Assembly (NCBI GenBank): GCA_002179805.1
Contig: NAVB01000404.1
Coordinates: forward strand, 1-26,703
DNA: 26,703 bases
From: Acanthamoeba lenticulata
Taxonomy: Eukaryota; Discosea; Longamoebia; Acanthamoebidae
Direction of reading: 5' to 3'
Positions 22,988-26,703 of this stretch are shown piece after piece. The translations under genes and the position numbers were made by a program. Positions within the stretch are counted from its first letter, which is position 1. Each line of letters begins with the position of its first letter. The notes under the pieces are model-generated. The model was not told the origin of the DNA. It made no database searches and saw only the letters and a list, made by a program, of their open reading frames with translations.

Positions 22988-23060
22988 GCCGACGTAGCTC
23001 AGTCGGTAGAGCGCCAGGCTTTTAACCTGGTGGCCGTGGGTTCGAGCCCCACCGTCGGCG
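22988..23060 (+). tRNA. tRNA-Lys (anticodon TTT)
   Basis: A complete 73-base tRNA. Acceptor GCCGACG pairs with CGTCGGC and the discriminator is G. D arm AGCTCAGTCGGTAGAGC and B box GGTTCGAGCCCC are present. The anticodon arm CCAGG-CTTTTAA-CCTGG places TTT in the middle. A TTTTT Pol III terminator starts a few bases downstream (23065-23069). No intron. Confidence 0.97.
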
Positions 23061-23123
23061 AGTCCTTTTTTGCCTCGACCCTCTCCAAACGCGTCATGTG
23101 ACCAACGCAAGAGCATAACAGTG

Positions 23124-24693
23124 ATGTCCTTCTTTCGCGATCTGCTGGCTGCGTTGCTTGAAGATGAGGCGCAGCTTCACGTTCGCTTCCTGGAGCATAA
23201 CGCAGAAATTGAAAAAGCGAAGAATTCAACGCAAGATGAGGAGATTGCTACCCTTCCCTTCTTGTTGCACCTTCTCGCCTTTGACGAGAAACGAGAACGC
23301 CTCATGTCCGCCCGTATTACAAGCTCTGACTCCGCGGACCAAGTGGGCGATTCAATTCTGCACTACGCGGCAAGACGTGGCTACACCTTCTGGTGCGACG
23401 CTCTCCTGCGGCGGGACGCCCATCTGGATGAGCCCAACGCACACGGCTTTCCTCCTCTCTTTGTACGTTCCTCGTGCCACTTGGCTGGTTCCGGCTGCAT
23501 CTTAGAGCTTGGCGTCGCTATTGCTGTGTAGTGCGCGGTTCAAGCAGGGCACTTGCGCTGTACGCGGTGTCTCGTACAGTACGGAGCGGCACTTCGCGTT
23601 GGCGAACTGCACGCCCTTGATGTAGCCCGCCGCTTTGGTCACGCCGACATCATTGTCTACCTCGAGGACTATCTGGTTCGTCGTCCACCTTCCTTCATCT
23701 GTCCCATGCATGCTGCACACGTGCTCTCTTACCTCCTGATGTGTGGACATAGGCCTCGTCGGGCGTCAAGCCAGGCCAAAGCAGTCTCGAAAGCCTCGTC
23801 ACGACGTTGCCATCACCACAAGAGGCTGCCATGACACCAGGCAACAAGCGAGTGCTCACGGTCGGCATCTGCGGGGCCACGTCCTCGGGCAAGAGCACTC
23901 TCGTACGTTGAGCTTCCCTAGGCCACCACCACTTTGGTCCTCTTCGTCGTCTTTGATGTCGAGTGTGTGCTCCTCACTCCTAGACTTTGTTCAGGTGAAG
24001 CGGCTCGCACGTCACTTCAATGTGCCGTCCTACATTCGTTTCGACAACTTCTGGAAGGTGGACTCCTCTTCATCGTCGTTTCTCTTCATGTTTTTGTCTT
24101 CTTGTGAGGCCTGACGCCAGTCGCCAACTTTGTAGAGCTACAACGAGCTACCGCGCGAGGAGGGCTACGTTCATGGCGAGTGCCCTGAAGCGCTGCGCTA
24201 CGACGAGTTCGTGGCCTATCTGCGCGACACCCAGCGCCGTAGCGAGCAGTGCGCTCAAGACGTCGCGTCCAGTCCATTCATCTTCGTCGACGGGTTCTTA
24301 CTCTTTTGCGACGAGCGCCATCTGCCGCTGTACGATGTGCGCATCTTCATCAACGTGTCTAAGGACACCTGCCGCAATCGCCGCTTCAGCCGCGATCCGG
24401 GCACGTCGGAGGACTACTTTGAGCGTGTCATCTGGCCCTCTTACCTGCGCTGGAACGCCCATCCGCTGAGCCTCGACGACGAGAGGCGACGCCTGCAGGC
24501 GGCAGCGACTAGCGAGCAGCGAGATGAAGAAGGGGACGGAAGAAAGATGCAAGGGGGAGAACATGGCGGGTACTTGTTTGTCGATGGTGAAGACGACGTC
24601 GACCGTGTGTTTCAGTTCGTACTCGACTACCTCAACGCCCGGCGAGAAGCTCTCAGTAGCACGCCCCCTCCTGCTTCAACTTTGTCATCGTAG
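23124..24693 (+). CDS. Ankyrin-repeat / nicotinamide riboside kinase-like fusion protein
   Basis: Exons 23124-23462, 23532-23675, 23753-23902, 23995-24057 and 24136-24693 give 417 residues. Residues about 70-160 are ankyrin repeats (GDSILHYAARRGYTFWCDALL, LHALDVARRFGHADIIVYL). Residues 188-400 are a P-loop kinase of the NRK family: Walker A GATSSGKS (202-209), RFDNFWK with Asp228 matching the catalytic Asp of NRK DDFFK, then IFVDGFLLF and the region around YFERVIWPSYLRW, which matches the NRK GYFD-HVWPMYL block. NRKs phosphorylate nicotinamide riboside in NAD salvage. Between the two parts is a 27-residue Ser-rich linker. If the intron 23676-23752 is kept, the ankyrin frame stops at 23834, exactly overlapping an ATG that would start a free kinase. 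The kinase part ends with an acidic, charged tail. Confidence 0.8.
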
Positions 24694-24975
24694 GCAGCAA
24701 CAAAGATGATGCACTTCCTGTTCTTGTTGCTCCCCTTCCTTGCCTCATGTGAATGATCGAGGCGCTACACGCGAGCCCTGAGCTGCTCGAGGCCAGCGGC
24801 TGCCTGCGTGGCCAAAGAGGAGGTCGACAAGCTTGACACGGGTTCTTCTTTTGTTGAAACCGGAAACTGCGTAGAAAGAGAAGAAATCTGTTTGTACAAC
24901 AAAACTCAAGTTTTGCGGGAGGGATCACGAGTGGCCCAACGAAGCGGAGGAGGCACAACACGTGTTGAAGAAGGC
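24694..24975. other. Spacer and probable 5' UTR of the next gene
   Basis: No supported gene. An open frame continues upstream from 24976 to about 24808 but has no ATG and no family likeness. Confidence 0.4.
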
Positions 24976-25537
24976 ATGGACGGCAGTCAGACCATGGGGC
25001 GATCTTCAAGGTGCGCATCAAATCAAGGATTGATTCACAAATATACACGATTTTGCTGATGTTTGTTCACCACGTAGAAAACGCAAGTTGATGGACTGCG
25101 ATGAAGAAGAAACCAAGGACTTGATGGATACGCGAAGTTCCAAGCGGCCTTTTCACGACGAAACGCAGCCCGGTGAGAGCCAGAACCCCCACCGACTGCG
25201 AGCACCGCGACATCAACAATCTGCGTTTCATCCTCCTCTGCACCAACTCGGGCCCTCGCCCCACCTGTCGACCGCCAATCCTCCTCACACGTTCGCATCG
25301 TTAGAGCAACGATCGCTCCACTCCGCAGCATCTCTGCCAGTTCAATACCAACAAGCTGCCCTCGTGCCGCCACTTTCTTCTTCGGCCAGCGGCCTGCCAC
25401 CTGGACAGCTGGGCTCGGGCTCACAAGAGCAACTGGTGAACGAGACTTACCTGCAGCCCAACCATCTGCTACGCCAGCTGCACGAGGAGCGACAGCGTCG
25501 GGCCATGCTCGGGGGCAGTATGCCCCCTCGGGGATAG
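24976..25537 (+). CDS. Unknown disordered protein with a basic patch
   Basis: Exons 24976-25010 and 25078-25537 join in phase and give 164 residues. I recognise no family. The start reads MDGSQTMGRSSRKRKLMD; RKRK is a candidate nuclear localisation signal and is followed by an acidic run (DCDEEETKD) and a second basic spot (SSKRPFH). The middle is Pro/His/Ser/Gln-rich and looks disordered. The end is helical and polar (NHLLRQLHEERQRRAML) and might be a binding motif. No membrane span. A nuclear regulatory role is inferred only from the basic patch. The start is uncertain, because an ATG-less open frame runs upstream. Confidence 0.6.
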
Positions 25538-25734
25538 TCCCCTCTTCTTATCTGTCGTTCGTCCGCCTCATGTACATAAATCACCCATCATACCATGAAC
25601 CGTCCCTGTAGCGCTTCATCTTGATCTAATGGCGCGAAAACGCTGCTGCCAAACTCTTTGTTGTTATTTGAAAAAAAAAACACAAAAATACAAAAAACAT
25701 GAAATCATTTTATTTCATTTTTAGGATTTTCAGC
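25538..25734. other. Convergent 3' region with poly-A signals
   Basis: The stop codons of the two flanking genes face each other. On the minus strand AATAAA (25714-25709) lies 21 bases after the Nudix stop. On the plus side there is TACATAAATC at 25572 and an A-rich run at 25671-25699. Confidence 0.55.
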
Positions 25735-26643
25735 TCAGGCAGTGGCGCGGAGGTAGACGTCGAGCGTAGCCCTCGTGTAGGGCGACATCTTGCGTCGTTC
25801 AGCTGCCTTGTCGTTCTCCCCCTTCGCTTCATGTCCCTCTTGGTGCTGCATTTCGTCGTCCACTTGGTCGAGCCAGGCATGCACCTGAGGCAGGGTGAGG
25901 CCCTCGAGGGCCGTGTGCTCGAAGGCGTCCTCGTGTCGGCCCTCAGCGTAGACGGCGGCCACGCGGGCCAAGTCAAGCTGCAGGTCGAGCCCGAACACAA
26001 CGTCGACCTTGCCCTCGACCCAGCCCGCCTGGAAGGTGCCCAGCAGCCGCGGCCCGGCCGGAGACACGGCCTCGGGCCCCGCGCCGCCCACGCCCAGCAG
26101 TTCCTCCTCGACCTCGCGCTGGACGGCGTCGAACAGCTCCCGTACCACCAGCTCCCCCTCTTCTTCTTCTTCTTCCTTCTTGTTCTTTGCGTCAAGCCAC
26201 TGGCGGTGGCCCGCAAAGACCTGCGCGGCCGTCGGCCGAGCGACGTCGGCCGCGGCGCCGGTGCTGGCCAGCAGCATGTGCGGCTCCGGGTGGCCGCCGA
26301 TCGTGGCCCACGCCCCAGAGGCCTCGCAGACCTGCGCCGAGCGCTTGAGGAAGAGGAGGTAGCCGTCGGCCGTGCGGCACACCACATCGATCCCTGTCCC
26401 CGCAACAATTGATCAGAAAGACGATGAAGAGGAAGAAGAGGAAGAGGATGAAGAAGAAGAGGAACCGATGGGGTTGGCCAAGAAGGCGTGCGGGTCGTGT
26501 CCGGCCTCGACGGCGGCCGCCTTGAGCTCGGCCACGCGGGTCGGGCCGGCGGCGTTGGTCGCGAGGAAGTGCTTGTAGTCGGTCAGCCCGACGTCGAAGC
26601 CGAGGCCTCGAGCCCCTCTGGGTCCGTGTGCGGCGCAGCGAAA
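25735..26643 (-). CDS. Nudix hydrolase, NUDT22-like (5' end beyond the window)
   Basis: Two exons on the minus strand are seen (26466-26643 and 25735-26393), 278 residues, with no start codon. A CAG acceptor at 26644 suggests a further exon beyond 26703. The N-terminal part has GLGFDVGLTDYKHFLATN. After the intron come DVVCRTADGYLLFLKRS and WATIGGHPEP, then VVRELFDAVQREVEEEL. The last parts form a Nudix box with an insert between the GG element and the REVxEE element; that insert holds KNKKEEEEEE. This layout, with GGHPEP and ELF...Q.E...E, is that of NUDT22, known to cut UDP-glucose and UDP-galactose to glucose/galactose-1-phosphate and UMP. The end (MSPYTRATLDVYL) also fits. The intron is a GAAGAG repeat of 72 bases. 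Confidence 0.82.
26413..26463. repeat. GAAGAG-type microsatellite in the Nudix gene intron
   Basis: The plus strand reads GAAGAAGAGGAAGA-like units for about 50 bases. It fills most of the intron 26394-26465. A related CTT/GAA tract lies in the coding part at 26159-26180, where it encodes the glutamate run. Confidence 0.9.
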
Positions 26644-26703
26644 CTGAACACACGCCGCACGCACCGCACACGCACACGCGCGCGTGTGTTGTTGGCTCGT
26701 GGA

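Noticed and set aside
23553..23834. Separate ankyrin gene ending just before the kinase
   Set aside because: Not excluded, but the 77-base intron with pyrimidine-rich end keeps both parts in one frame, and an ATGA overlap of two genes is not expected in a eukaryote. Kept as a finding on intron retention.
24653..25048. Minus-strand open frame with cysteines
   Set aside because: No family motif, no matching splice partners, and it overlaps the start of the plus-strand gene at 24976.

Overview
This window is nuclear DNA of a GC-rich, gene-dense protist. Genes are cut by many short introns (about 44 to 140 bases, nearly all GT-AG). Poly-A signals, a diubiquitin gene, a proteasome gene, a kinetochore gene and eukaryotic tRNAs rule out a prokaryote. 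The intron style, the coding GC bias and the mix of families suggest an amoebozoan such as Acanthamoeba. That species guess is an inference, not something the sequence proves. I built the exon models by hand from splice signals and reading frame; all but the 5'-truncated gene, the low-confidence small gene at 9753 and a few noted choices close perfectly in frame.

Layout. 108-1043 (-): ATP23, a mitochondrial metalloprotease, head to head with an RRM/glycine-rich RNA-binding protein (1143-3037, +). 3038-3848: 3' UTR and spacer. 3849-3930 (-): tRNA-Ser(GCT). 4119-5309 (+): proteasome alpha-5. 5310-5974: spacer with an A/C tract and a TAGAACACTT repeat cluster. 5975-8950 (+): a secreted, probably GPI-anchored glycoside hydrolase with an EGF module and a GH16-like module. 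9063-9514 (-): a small charged helical protein. About 9753-10011 (+): a possible BORCS7-like small gene. 10191-10968 (+): an unknown coiled-coil protein. 11158-12888 (-): a CENP-K homologue, head to head with an 18-exon importin-7/8 gene (13137-17772, +). 18252-18926 (+): intronless diubiquitin fused to an AN1 zinc finger. 19160-20141 (+): a coiled-coil protein. 20411-21670 (+): an aquaporin with an altered first NPA box. 21818-22128 (-): a 79-residue unknown. 22479-22888 (-): an LYR-motif mitochondrial protein. 22988-23060 (+): tRNA-Lys(TTT). 23124-24693 (+): an ankyrin / nicotinamide-riboside-kinase fusion. 24976-25537 (+): an unknown disordered protein with a basic patch. 25735-26643 (-): a NUDT22-like Nudix hydrolase whose 5' end lies outside the window.

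The genes do not form one pathway. They are mostly housekeeping: mitochondrial quality control (ATP23, LYR protein), protein turnover (PSMA5, ubiquitin), nuclear import, kinetochore, RNA binding and NAD/nucleotide-sugar metabolism. The most unusual items are the diubiquitin-AN1 gene, the ankyrin-NRK fusion, the GH / EGF / GH16-like surface enzyme, the NPV aquaporin, the clear CENP-K homologue, and a strong preference for GTAC(GT) splice donors. I saw no mobile element, CRISPR array, virus or transferred cluster.
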